Shown piece after piece: positions 7,580 through 18,300 of a stretch of DNA of 64,000 nt. Every line of letters begins with the position of its first letter. Within the stretch, counting starts at the first letter, position 1. The DNA is from Christiangramia oceanisediminis (GTDB taxonomy: Bacteria; Bacteroidota; Bacteroidia; Flavobacteriales; Flavobacteriaceae). The notes below the pieces were generated by a model. The model had not been told where the DNA came from. It worked only from the letters and a program-made list of their open reading frames with translations, and did no database searches. The stretch is taken from positions 434,001-498,000 of the forward strand of contig NZ_JANCNS010000001.1 in NCBI RefSeq assembly GCF_022570735.2, written 5' to 3'. The translations under genes were made by a program, and so were the position numbers.

Positions 7580-9694
7580 CTAATAATCAAAATACCAGTT
7601 GAAAATATCGGTCCTTAGACCAAAGTTGATCCAGGTAGTGGAATTATCGAAATTGGCAGGAGTATTTGATTCAGGATTGAAATCGCGATAGATAAAACTC
7701 GCGAAAAGTTTAAGATTGGTGGTTGGATTAACGATATACCCAGCCTCCAGTTCAGAATAAAAAGAAAAGGTTGTATTACCCTGGCCTATTTCCACACCGG
7801 TTTCGAACGGCCTGTCCTCCTCGGTTCGATAGATATCCTGGCCAAAATATGCGTCACCTTTAGATAGATCGAAACCGCGCTCCCCTATTATAAACTTCGA
7901 GCTACCATACCAGCGATCCTTCCTGTATCTTGCTATAGCAAGAAATTCCCTGAAATTGGCACCCCATAGATGGGCCATACTTTGGTTATTATGCCCGTAA
8001 TTCAAGGTGATGGTGTTATGGGAATAGGTATATGGCCTTACCTGGTTATATTCGGCCTGCAGGTATAAATTATCTACATTAAAGGCATTGAAATACTTCA
8101 GCCCAAGCTGAAGACCCATTTTATTTTTCCAGCTTTTCTCCCCACCAAAAACATCCTCCGAGGAGAATTCATCTATAAGCCATTGCGAATAGGCGTAAAC
8201 CTGGTCGCTAAACCTGTATTTTCCCGTTAAACCAATAATGGCATTTCCGCCATCGGCACCTGTAGCGAATTCGATCGCACGGTAAAAGATCACCGGATTC
8301 AGGTAGTTAAGATCAAATCCCCTGTCATTATCATTTTCCCACATCACCGATTCAAAAAAGCCTAAATTCAGTCTTTTGGTCACGTTCCAGCTCAGGTAAT
8401 GATTTGCGATATATTTGGTGCGATAGGAGCCACTGTTCACCACCTCCGGCCGAACATCGCGAAGCGACATCCAGGTGTTGGTATATTTGATCTTCCAGAA
8501 ATTGGTATTCAGTTTTAAATATGGATATGGCGAGGCATTATCGCTTAATACCAGCGAACGATAACCATCTCCTATAAAATTCTTCCCGTGGCCAAACTGA
8601 ATATTGATAAAATCGGCCGGAGTAAATGACAAATAACCTTCTGCTACAGGATAATCATAACCATCATTCATAAAATCCTTGGCAACGCCCCGCCCGGGAA
8701 TGATAGCCGGGTCTCCACCTGCAGGCCGGATAGATTCCGCATAACGATTGAAATATTCAGCGAATCGGCCCTGGTTTTCATAGACGACCGAATAAAAATT
8801 GAAGCGTTTTCCAAGACCTCCCTGGATAATAGCCATCCTGGTATTATTGTAAGTAAAATCGTGATCTTCCTGTTCGAAATCCTTTCCCAGCTGTAGATCG
8901 AAACCTGTATCTACCGTGAACCAGTAATCCTGGGTTTGAAACCTGAACAAATGCTCATTCCATATCTTCCTGCCGGCCCAGGTATTTCGGTCCTGCAACA
9001 ATTCATCCCTGTTTTCCTCAAAATCGTAATAGCGGTTCACCTCGTTAAAAAGCAATGGCTTCGAAGCCGAATGCGAATTGGTTCCTATCCTATTGAACGC
9101 AGCATCAAACCGACTGTAAAACTCATGCGAAAATGGAATATTGATCTGGCTGGTATAGCGAGGGCTGGTGAATTCATCAGATTGCACACGCTCGTATTCG
9201 GTAAGCACATTCTCTTCAGTTTCTTCAACAGTTATAACCTGAGGGCTTTCAACATTGTTCCCATTATTTTCAATCCCCTGTACGGTAGCGTTGGCCTGGA
9301 TAGGGATCTTTAAATTGAACCGGAACTGCATATGTATAGATCTGCCGTTATAGGTCGCCGGCCGGATCACCGGCAAATTACCAAATACCCGCCTCACCTC
9401 ATCCTTGAGTTCGTTATAGGCAGCGTCCAGGTAGATAATTTCAAATTCCCCCTCTTCGGTCACTTCAAAAAGAATACTTACCGCTCCTTTATAATTATCG
9501 GATTTTACTTTTTCAGGGGTTTTAAATTCAGAAATAATATGATCTACCAGCTGCTTATTGAAACAGGCTTGCTGCTGTTCGAATTCAAGACTGGAACATT
9601 CGGGGAATTGCGGGTAAACTTCAGAAGAAGAAGTCTCCTGTGCAATAAGTGATAAATTCAGAAATAAGAAAGGAAGAAGTAAAAGGTACTTCAT
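7580..9694 (-). CDS. RemB-like outer-membrane protein with N-terminal TonB-like domain
   Basis: A 704-residue exported protein with signal peptide (about 1-18). Residues about 30-130 form a domain like the C-terminal domain of Bacteroidota TonB proteins: PQFPECSSLEFEQQQACF parallels the PIFPGCE...C segment of the two TonBs next door, and the end MQFRFNLKIPI parallels their final strand. Residues 190-704 are rich in alternating aromatic strands and end NWYFDY, an outer-membrane barrel. This architecture resembles the gliding-motility protein RemB of Flavobacterium. The name is from memory of the architecture, so treat it as probable. It lies alone between cyoE and tonB on the same strand. Confidence 0.7.
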   Translation of the reverse strand: MKYLLLLPFLFLNLSLIAQETSSSEVYPQFPECSSLEFEQQQACFNKQLVDHIISEFKTPEKVKSDNYKGAVSILFEVTEEGEFEIIYLDAAYNELKDEVRRVFGNLPVIRPATYNGRSIHMQFRFNLKIPIQANATVQGIENNGNNVESPQVITVEETEENVLTEYERVQSDEFTSPRYTSQINIPFSHEFYSRFDAAFNRIGTNSHSASKPLLFNEVNRYYDFEENRDELLQDRNTWAGRKIWNEHLFRFQTQDYWFTVDTGFDLQLGKDFEQEDHDFTYNNTRMAIIQGGLGKRFNFYSVVYENQGRFAEYFNRYAESIRPAGGDPAIIPGRGVAKDFMNDGYDYPVAEGYLSFTPADFINIQFGHGKNFIGDGYRSLVLSDNASPYPYLKLNTNFWKIKYTNTWMSLRDVRPEVVNSGSYRTKYIANHYLSWNVTKRLNLGFFESVMWENDNDRGFDLNYLNPVIFYRAIEFATGADGGNAIIGLTGKYRFSDQVYAYSQWLIDEFSSEDVFGGEKSWKNKMGLQLGLKYFNAFNVDNLYLQAEYNQVRPYTYSHNTITLNYGHNNQSMAHLWGANFREFLAIARYRKDRWYGSSKFIIGERGFDLSKGDAYFGQDIYRTEEDRPFETGVEIGQGNTTFSFYSELEAGYIVNPTTNLKLFASFIYRDFNPESNTPANFDNSTTWINFGLRTDIFNWYFDY

Positions 9695-9764
9695 ACGCTC
9701 AGGGGGCTTGATTTTAGGCTGTAAGATACATTTTTTCCTAAAGGCAAGTTAATTAAAATAAAAA

Positions 9765-9787
9765 ATCCCCCGCTAAAAGCGAGGGAT
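9765..9787 (-). terminator. Intrinsic terminator after tonB (9811-10533)
   Basis: Minus-strand stem ATCCCTCGCT/AGCGGGGGAT (one mismatch) with a four-base loop, followed by a T-rich tract to about 9755. It lies 23 bases beyond the stop codon of the TonB gene and insulates the RemB-like gene from it. Confidence 0.8.
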
Positions 9788-9810
9788 CTCTCAATTATAT
9801 GTTTAGGAAA

Positions 9811-10533
9811 TTAGTCCTGTACTTTAAATGCAATTGGCAAAGAGTACATAACCCCAACCGGCTTACCACGCTGCTTACCTGGTTTCATTTTAGGCAAACT
9901 GTTGATAACGCGGGCAGCTTCCTGCTCCAGTCTTGGGTGTGGAGCACGTGCTCGCACCTGACCAATATTACCTTTTTCGTCGATTCTGAACTGAACGATC
10001 ACACGGTTGATCCCGCTTAATCCTAGTTCGGCACCAAGATCGGTATCAAATTCCTTGTTCACGTAGCTACTGATCTTTTCACTCATACATTTTTTTCGCT
10101 CCTCGTTGTTCTTTTTATTTTCACAACCAGGGAAGATTGGCACATCTTCGATCACCGCAAAAGGAACGTCTTCTACTTCCTCCTCTACAGGAGCCTCAAC
10201 AACCTCTTCAACCTCTACGATCTCATCCAGATTGGTTTCAGTAGACTGAATTTCGTCTTCTTCCACTTCTTCCTCATCTTCTACAACCTCGATCACTTCT
10301 GGTGCCGGAGGTGGTGGCGGTGGTGGCGGTGGAGTATTCTGCATTTCAGTAATTGGCACATCCTCTTCATCAAGGGCGTCCATATTTACCTGCCCGATAT
10401 CTATCTGTTCAGGGTCATAGGTTTTCCATTCGATAGCCTGCCATGTTAGAAACAGAACAATAATAAGACCTAGCTGTAAATAGAGAACTCTATTTCTGTT
10501 AAGATCAGATTTTGGATTTTTCTTAGGTTCCAT
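9811..10533 (-). CDS. Energy transducer TonB
   Basis: A 240-residue protein with cytoplasmic start MEPKKNPKSDLNRNRV, one inner-membrane helix (about 18-36), an acidic and proline-rich periplasmic linker with nine consecutive prolines (about 68-76), and a C-terminal TonB domain (about 135-240). The Bacteroidota signature PIFPGCENKKNNEERKKC is present, as is the YSLPIAFKV terminal strand. TonB passes proton-motive energy from ExbBD to outer-membrane receptors of the SusC type; no exbB or exbD occurs in the window. It is closely related to the TonB at 10643-11362, a tandem duplication, but the 109-base gap suggests separate expression. Confidence 0.93.
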   Translation of the reverse strand: MEPKKNPKSDLNRNRVLYLQLGLIIVLFLTWQAIEWKTYDPEQIDIGQVNMDALDEEDVPITEMQNTPPPPPPPPPAPEVIEVVEDEEEVEEDEIQSTETNLDEIVEVEEVVEAPVEEEVEDVPFAVIEDVPIFPGCENKKNNEERKKCMSEKISSYVNKEFDTDLGAELGLSGINRVIVQFRIDEKGNIGQVRARAPHPRLEQEAARVINSLPKMKPGKQRGKPVGVMYSLPIAFKVQD

Positions 10534-10642
10534 AATGCGAAATATAGTTAAGGGTTGCTAAAATAAAGATTTTTTCTAAAAAACTAAATTTATCTAGGAT
10601 AATAAGTCATTAAAATGAACTTATTCCTGAAAGATCTGTAGA

Positions 10643-11362
10643 TCAATCCTGTACCCGGAATCTAATTGGGATCGAATATGAGACAGGTACGGCCTTTCCA
10701 CGCTGCTTGCCAGGTTTCATTTCGGGCAATTCACCAATTACCCTTCTGGCTTCCTTCTCAAGTTCAGGATGAGGCGCCCTGGTATGAATTTGCTCAACCA
10801 GCCCCTCTTTATTCACTACGAACTTAACAACCACAAGATTTGTACCACTAAGACCTAGTTCTTCACCTAATCTGGTATTGAAGTTACGGTTTACAAAATC
10901 GCTGATCTTCGAACTCATGCAGCTTTTACGCGCTTCGTTTTCTTCAAGCTTTTCACAACCTGGAAAAACCGGAACTTCTTCTACCGCTATAAAAGCATGT
11001 GTAATAGGTTCATCAGGCGCATCGGGTTCTTCGATATGCTCAGGTTCCGGAAGATTTTCCAGGTCAAGATCTGTTGGCACCGTAACATCTTCGGGAGTTT
11101 TACTATCGTCTGGCACCGGCTCTATTTCGTCCAGAATCAATTTAGGAGGTGGAGGCGGTGTCTTTTCAGCAGTAATGGTAAGTGGAGGTGTTTCCTCCTC
11201 GATAAGATCCATACTTATACCGGGATCTTTAGGAGGTTTGTCGTCAAAGCTCTTCCAGTTGAAGGCCTGAAGTGTTAGAAATAAAACTAGGATAAGCCCT
11301 ATTTGAAGAAAAAGGACCCATCTCCGACGCAGGTCGGCTTTCGAATTTTTCTTTGGTTTCAT
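10643..11362 (-). CDS. Energy transducer TonB (second copy)
   Basis: A TonB paralog of the neighbouring gene. The ATG at 11362 gives MKPKKNSKADLRRRWV, which aligns with the paralog start, so I prefer it to an upstream ATG at 11395 (11 extra residues). One helix (about 18-34), an acidic linker with a shorter proline run (TPPPPPK) and a C-terminal domain with PVFPGCEKLEENEARKSC and the final YSIPIRFRV strand. The linker differs strongly from the neighbour while the end domains are alike, which suggests different reach across the periplasm or different partners. Partner receptors cannot be named from this window. Confidence 0.92.
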   Translation of the reverse strand: MKPKKNSKADLRRRWVLFLQIGLILVLFLTLQAFNWKSFDDKPPKDPGISMDLIEEETPPLTITAEKTPPPPPKLILDEIEPVPDDSKTPEDVTVPTDLDLENLPEPEHIEEPDAPDEPITHAFIAVEEVPVFPGCEKLEENEARKSCMSSKISDFVNRNFNTRLGEELGLSGTNLVVVKFVVNKEGLVEQIHTRAPHPELEKEARRVIGELPEMKPGKQRGKAVPVSYSIPIRFRVQD

Positions 11363-11482
11363 CTGATTTTGTGGTTTTTGGTCTTTCAGATGCAATTCGC
11401 CGGTTTGCTAATCACTGGTAAAAGCAGGTAATAAAAACCGGCTCATTTCATAAAAGAGTGGTTAATAAAGGTTATAATTTAG

Positions 11483-11881
11483 TTAGGCAACTTCCTGTTT
11501 GAGCTTCTTCACCTGTGGCGCCATGACGATGAAGAAAACAACAGCAAGTACTACACCAGCCGAATTTGCCAGAATATCCCACCAATCGGGGGTCCTGTAA
11601 CTGGTTAGGGTTCCCTGCAAAACCTCAATTAACATACCAAAAATAAAACTTGCGATCGCCACCCATATTAAATTGGACGTATATCGCTTAAAATCAGATG
11701 CCTGAAAAACAAAATACAGTTTCCACAAAACCGCTAAAAACAAATATGCTCCGGCATGGAGCATTTTGTCGGTGGGATCGAATCCCCCCAGGCTTACCTT
11801 AAAGTCCATTACGATTAAAGAAAAATACGTAATGGCACTGGTATATAGCAGCGCCAGTAATAGTAATATCCTAGCTACCAA
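11483..11881 (-). CDS. VanZ family membrane protein
   Basis: A 132-residue protein with four helices. The conserved features of the VanZ/phosphotransbutyrylase-like family are visible: [16 protein letters not shown] near residue 38 and [32 protein letters not shown] in the second half, with the Glu and Asp residues used by the family. VanZ members are linked to teicoplanin resistance in Firmicutes but have no clear role in Bacteroidota. It overlaps the end of gcvH by 11 bases, an arrangement that suggests coupling of expression rather than related function. Confidence 0.88.
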   Translation of the reverse strand: MVARILLLLALLYTSAITYFSLIVMDFKVSLGGFDPTDKMLHAGAYLFLAVLWKLYFVFQASDFKRYTSNLIWVAIASFIFGMLIEVLQGTLTSYRTPDWWDILANSAGVVLAVVFFIVMAPQVKKLKQEVA

Positions 11882-12251
11882 TTACCTCTTTATATTGATC
11901 AGCTGTAAGAAGCTCGTCCACTTCAGAAGAATCGGCCATCTTGATCTTGATCATCCAGCCTTCACCATAAGGATCGTTATTTACCTTTTCCGGCTCATCT
12001 TCCAGGCTATCGTTAAACTCGATGATCTCTCCCGAAATTGGCATAAAAAGATCTGATACCGTTTTTACGGCTTCAACAGTTCCAAAAACCTCTTCTTTTT
12101 CAAGGTTTTCATCAAGTGTCTCCACTTCTACATATACAATATCTCCCAGTTCTCCCTGGGCAAAATCGGTTACTCCAACAGTAGCAGTGTCGCCTTCTAT
12201 TTTAACCCATTCGTGGTCTTTGGTGTACTTTAATTCTTGTGGAATATTCAT
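11871..12251 (-). CDS. gcvH: Glycine cleavage system H protein
   Basis: A 126-residue lipoyl carrier. The lipoylated lysine is K63 in [13 protein letters not shown], and the conserved [12 protein letters not shown] start and GDIVYVEV strand are present. It shuttles the aminomethyl group between the P, T and L proteins in glycine breakdown; those genes are not in the window. It follows sprA on the same strand but has its own promoter in the 62-base gap. The ruvA-sprA-gcvH order is familiar from other Flavobacteriia. Confidence 0.97.
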   Translation of the reverse strand: MNIPQELKYTKDHEWVKIEGDTATVGVTDFAQGELGDIVYVEVETLDENLEKEEVFGTVEAVKTVSDLFMPISGEIIEFNDSLEDEPEKVNNDPYGEGWMIKIKMADSSEVDELLTADQYKEVIGS

Positions 12252-12271
12252 AGTTTCATATTATAAGACAG

Positions 12272-12302
12272 CAAAGTTAGTTTTTTACCCGAATTGTTCA
12301 AA
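12272..12302 (-). promoter_or_regulatory. Consensus Bacteroidota promoter for gcvH
   Basis: Minus-strand TTTG (12302-12299), exactly 19 bases, then TAACTTTG (12279-12272). This is a full match to the phylum consensus. It sits in the gap between the sprA stop and gcvH, giving a leader of about 15 bases and making gcvH-vanZ independent of sprA. Confidence 0.75.
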
Positions 12303-12313
12303 CAGGCTTCCCG

Positions 12314-15300
12314 TTAATTTCCAAAATTATAGATCAACGTGATCCCAGACCTGATAGTGGTTTGCGGAAATGCGGTAGAAACAGCATATTCTGAAAAGCT
12401 ATGATCGTAATAGAACCTGGCAGTTAAATTTCGGGTTAACCCGTAGTCTGCGGTAAAATTGATCGCCCAGATATCCTGACCCGATATGGTTTGGTTATTG
12501 CTCAGGTCCAGGTATCTTACGATAGTCCGGTTTTTCCTGTAAGAAACATCTGCCTTAAAGTTCAGGTCACTGCTCAAAATTCGGCTTCTTCCGCCAAGAC
12601 TGGTCGCAATCTTGAGATCCTGCAAACGATAACCTAAGCCCAGGGTATATTCATTTCCGCTATATTCGGTCAACAGGTTATTATCAAAACTGAAGGCTAG
12701 AGACCGGTCCTTCTCCATTTGTGCAAGCACCTGGATATTACCCCTTGTCTCAAAATCTATCCGTGCAAGCGGAGTGAACAATTCGGTTAACACGACATTG
12801 GAATACAGGATTGGGTTTTTAAAATCACCTGCCTGGTTCACCTCCTGCGGGTTGTCTGGATCATAATCCAGGTTAGTCTGGAACTGTGTAAGGGTATAAT
12901 CTGAACGGTAACCATGGTTGATCGAGAATCTTCTGAAATGATCCCGGAACCATTTAAGCCTCATCAGTCCGGTATATTTTAAGTTCCAGTTTGGTGCCGG
13001 TACACTTCTGAAAGGCCCGAGTTTAACATTCCCGGGATCTTCACCCGAATAGGCCGCGATAAATGCCGGGAGCAATACTGCCTGGTTGGTCCTTCCAATT
13101 CCTACGGGGTATCCCTCCTGGTCCACATCATCAGGATCTAAACCTCTTTCGTTTGCAAGTCTCCTGGCAACCTCGAGCCTGTTTTCCCTGAAAGTCTCGA
13201 ATGCCGCCGAGGTAGTTTCATTAGAAGTGCTGAAAGCAGTCCTGATAAGAATGGTCGAAATATTGAAATTCCCGTAACTATAAGGCGTAAGAGGAATGTA
13301 CTGCTGGGTTAATGGGTCTACCCGATAGTTTTCTGAAAAATTCTCGGAATAATTCTTTCGTCCAGTAAGTTCCAAAGTAAGATCAGGAAGGAAATCGAAT
13401 CCGGCCTGAAAATCTAGTTGTTCGTTTTCTACCGTGGTATATTGCTGGTTAAAATTCTGGAAAAGGGTAAGCCAGCCGCGTTCAGCAGCCATATACCTGA
13501 TCTCATCCTGGAATCCAAGGGTAAACCCGAAGGTTGGACGGATGGTTCCCATAAACCCAACATCCTGGGTATAACCTGGAAGATAGATACCCCTGCTGTT
13601 TCTATAATTCACCTGGAAGGTCTTTAAACCGGTTACAATATTTACGAATGTATTGTATGTCTTATTCGTTTTAACCCTTGGCTCTTCCTGTACCTGCTGC
13701 TGCTCATCTGGCGGACCAAGCGTTGGCACTCCCCTGCTTCGTTCCTGTATGCTTTTGCCGGTACTTTGAGGATTCTTTTCAACGAGCCCCACATAATCGT
13801 AAAGGTCCTGCAGGTTCAAATTGGCATTTATCTGGTGGGTATTCGAATTCTGGACGCTGTTACCTATATCCGGGATATTTTCGAGCTGGCTAAAGATCTG
13901 AGAACCTCGCTGCCACTGGAAATCACCGGTGTAGGAGTAGGTGGTATTGATAAACCTGAGCACCGGAATTTTATCGAAAGGCAACTGGTAATTCACCTGC
14001 AATGTCTGGAAATGCACATCTGGCCGGCCAATGCTAAAGAAATCATCCCACAGGCCAATGCTGTTATCTGCAAAACCCTCTTCGTCTATATAATTCCGAA
14101 TAATGCGGTTATTACTGGCGTTAAAGGCAAAATTGAGGGACTTCGTTAGATTATAGTTCACACCATACTGCCAGTCGAACAAATAGTTTCGCTGGTATAG
14201 GGTAGGAATCCCAATATCGTTCTCACTTAACTCGAGAGACCTGAATTTTTGCTGATTGTACTGCCTGAAGATATTCGAACTTGCATTGATGTTCGATGGC
14301 AGGTAATTAAAATTGAAATCCCGCAGCAAAGCAAAATAATCACTACTGTCCAGCACCGTGATCTTTCGAAGGGGTTCCACGGTCTTGGCCGGAAAATTAA
14401 ATTCATAGGTTCCACCAACCCGCACGCTTTGATCCAGGCTTTGCTCGATCTCAAAATCCCGGTGGTTGATCTGGTTGTAAGAAGTAGAGAATGCAAAGTT
14501 TTCTACATCATAAGGCATCGGCTTCTTATCTCCGGTACGTTCCTTTCTAAGACCAATCACGTTTATGCTTTCCCTTTTAGTGTAGGATTGCGACTGTTTT
14601 TCAACAGCTTCCCGCTCCTGGGGATCTTCGATATTATCCAAACGTGTATCCAGTTCTACGTCCAGGAATTCCTGATCGAACTTTGGAGTGATCAACTCTT
14701 CACCCCTGCTATAGTTCACCGGGATCTTCACTCCCCATTGCGGCGGTAATAACTGCCCCATGTTTACATTGGTGACCATATCATACTGGCTCAGGTCTTC
14801 CCGGCTTCTCTGGTTTGGCCCCTGTTCGATACTTCCAAAGCCAACCGTGCTTCTGCGGCCTGTGGCTGAGATATTAGCAAAATCGGCAAGGTTACTATCC
14901 ATGCTTACGACTCCTGCCCATCCGCCTTCATTCTTAAGATCTGAAAGTCTCAGCTCGTTGAACCATACCTCACCACAAAGCTCGGTTAATCCGTCTGGAT
15001 TGGTTCCGTTCTTCACCCCAAGCATGAGCAACCTAATATTACCAAAACTCGGATTTCCCTTTATTCCCAGTCTAAGCCTGCCCATATCATAAGGAGTTTC
15101 AGCATCTACGGGCATCAGTTCTTCGGTAAAGAAGTTCAGTTCCGTAGATACCAGTGAAGGATCTCCCAGCACAGCAGTTTTGATCTGTTGCAGCAGGTCG
15201 AGCTCCAGGTTGAGCCGGTTTACTTCCGGCCAGATCTCGGCAGCTGTTGAAGCACCAAATAAAGTTGGTGAAAGCGGCACCTCTATCTGGTAGAAGTTGT

Positions 15301-18300
15301 CACTAAAATCTGTTCCCATCCTGATAAATGCAACCAATTGGCCGTCTTTTAGGGGCGGCCTGTTCACAAAGGATTCGGCGTGAAGAAACATTTCCAGGTT
15401 TTTGAACTGTCGCATATCAATCTGGAAATTCTTATACACCGCACGGGCATCCTGTGGTTCCAACTCACAAACCCTTAAGGAAAGCGACTGTTCATTCTGC
15501 CTGATATTACTGTTATTTTCAAAGAGTTCTTCCCTGAAAACTCCCGGGGGCAGCACATATGGGATGGGTTCCCTGTTTTCGTTCTCCTCGATATTCACCG
15601 CGTTCACCTCGAAGAGCGTATTCGGGTTTTCAATCTGCCCCTCATCTTCAAAAAGGCTCTGGTTATATCTTCGGTAATCTCCCCTAACCATATCCATGGT
15701 CCCGAACCTCAGCAGGGTTGGATTCTGAAAATCGGTAAGGTACATCCTGATGAATCGAATGGACCTGAAATCTGCAATTCCACCAATGGCCTCGGTAGGT
15801 TCAAAGATAGGCACCTTGAACTGGACCCATCTAACGGGAAGTTCCTGGCCGTTCCTCAGCGTTGTGGTAAGCTCCTTTACATCGGTGACATAGCGGTTAT
15901 TATCAATGTTCATCCCGGGGAAAAACGGCACCTCGTACTGGAAGTAGCTATTAATGGTGTTCATCGTATTATCCCGGTTGATATCCTCGGTAGTTGGAAG
16001 CGTAGTATTTCCGCGGTTAGTATCGGTCACCACGGTTGGAGAGTTCCCCTCCACCCCATTGTAATCGCTGTAACGCTCCAGGATACTTCCATCCCTGTTC
16101 AAAAAGTACTGGTAGTTATCGGCCGAGGGATCGGGCAAATTAGCAAAATCGCTAAACAATACTGCTTCTTCGGCATCCAGTATCCCATCGTAACCCGCAT
16201 CCTGTAAGGTCCTGGCGTCACCCTCGGTATCAAATGCATAGACCAGGGATTGATCTGCCGGCACCTGCCCAAAAGCAGTACTGATCACATCGGCAGTCCC
16301 ATCACCTTCCGGAAGACCATTCTCATATTGTTTACGCCCATCCTTAAGCACATCTTCAGAAATATTACCAAGATTGAAGTTAATGGTCCCCCCGGGATTC
16401 CCGGCATTTTCAGGATAAATGTAAGGGTCCATCACCCAGAACTGAATGTATTCAACATTAGACTGTTCGAAATTGGTGGTATTGATCGCACGCATGATCC
16501 CCCCGAAATTGTTACGCGGATTCGGAAGCGTATTTCCCCCGGCTGCTGCCGGGTTATAATTATAAGGACCTCTTTCCTGCGGATTGTAGGCTACATCCAT
16601 CGTATAAACCACCTGCGGTTGTCCCTGAACCACGTCTACATTCGGGAAGATCTCATTCAGCGCTACCCTTCTCGCAGCATAAGTAGAAATATCAGAGTCG
16701 CTTATTCCGGCAGGCCTGTTGTTGCTGTAAAAAATAGGATCGATAGTATACCAGGCCATTTTCGCCCTTCGGTTACCTACGTTAAGATCACCATTAGCAA
16801 GTTCCCCCCCAAAGCCAAGCGGAACACTTGAAAGTTCCCAGCTTAGCGGATTATTGATATCTATGGAAGTTTGAGCAGCCTCGAAATCATCGATATAGGT
16901 GGTTGCCTTTCCGTCAAAATCACTATTGGCAGGCGAGCCCGGTAACAGGTAAGCGAATTCACCACGAACTGAAACGTTCGATTTCACATCGGTATCGATA
17001 TTGGGCAATTTATTGACCAGCCTGGTTAGGAACGGAACTTCGGTACTGTAGTTAAGATTCAGCCCGAAAATGGTGTTATTGATAGGCTCGTAATTATAGT
17101 TCGCTTTCTGGGTAAGCGGTCGTTCTTTCAAATTGATCAGGGTTCCCCCTATCAGGAAATTCTCATTGAACTGGTGCTCCACGTTGATCCCGCTGAACCG
17201 TTTTGTTTGCTGACCAAAAAGCGCGTTGTTTTCTGTATTTACCTGGATAGGTATATCGGAAGCTAACAAGGCCTCATCAAGGATCTGAACCCTTCCCAGC
17301 TCATAATTCACCACATAATCTACCCCTTCCTGGAGTACACGACCTCCAGCTGTAACCGTCACCGAGCCGGGCGGAAGGTTAAACCCAATAGGAATTCCCT
17401 CTACTTCGGCAGATTTGTATCGACCCTTTAACTGAAATTTGTTCTTATCGGCTTCTTCCTGTTCGGCCTGTATCTTGGTGGTACGATACATCGCCCTGAA
17501 CACATAACGCTGCTGGTTCTCGTTCCAGGTTTCAGGAATGTTATAATCTTCGGGGCCCGTGTTAGGAGTATCATCCAGCTTATCGAAAAGGTGTTTCCCG
17601 AAAGGTTCCACGGTGGTAAAGATGATGTTCCCGTTTTGAGAGTCAATGGTTATTTGCGGGACATAATCGAAAAATCCATCACCGCCATTGATAGGATCAT
17701 TGTTATTGTTCAGCTGGTCCAGCCTGAAAACCCTTAACAGAGGTGTTTCAGCAACATCCGGCGGGAGGCTAGTTCCTTCCACAGGTTTGATATAGTTAAG
17801 CGGCTGCGGATCGGTATACAGGATATTCATCCTGAAATCTTCCCGCTCCAGCTGGTAAGCACCAAGACTGTAAATATTCTTCATCATCAAATCCCAAACT
17901 GGTTCATTTACATTGATGATGGTACTTTTAAGCAATTTTACTACCAGGTTCTGGTTTGCCCTTGGATTCGTACCAGGGTTCTGATCGGGGTTATTATTGG
18001 TACTGTTCACCCCGTCATTGGCAAATTCACCCACCTGGAAAACCTCCCCGTTGATGGTAAACTGGAAGGCTACCCCAAGCACCTCATCATTGCTCAGTCG
18101 CTGGTTTAAGGAGATATATCCCAACTGTGTATTAACGGTATATTCATTTGGTCTTAGCTGGCGCGCATTCTCGAGGATGGCATAATCGATACCTTCTGAA
18201 ACCACCAGGGGACCAAAACCGCTTTCCACGGTTGCAATATCGCGAATTGCAGGGGTAAGAATCGATTCTCCCGCACCGGTTATTCCGAAGGGGTTCAGGT

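Noticed and set aside
10997-11278. Open frames opposite the TonB linkers (plus strand)
   Set aside because: They arise from the proline and acidic repeats of the linker on the minus strand; composition is unlike real proteins.
11399-11446. GCCGGTTT/AAACCGGC pair between vanZ and tonB
   Set aside because: The spacer is about 32 bases and no T run follows, so it is not a credible terminator. It may be chance.
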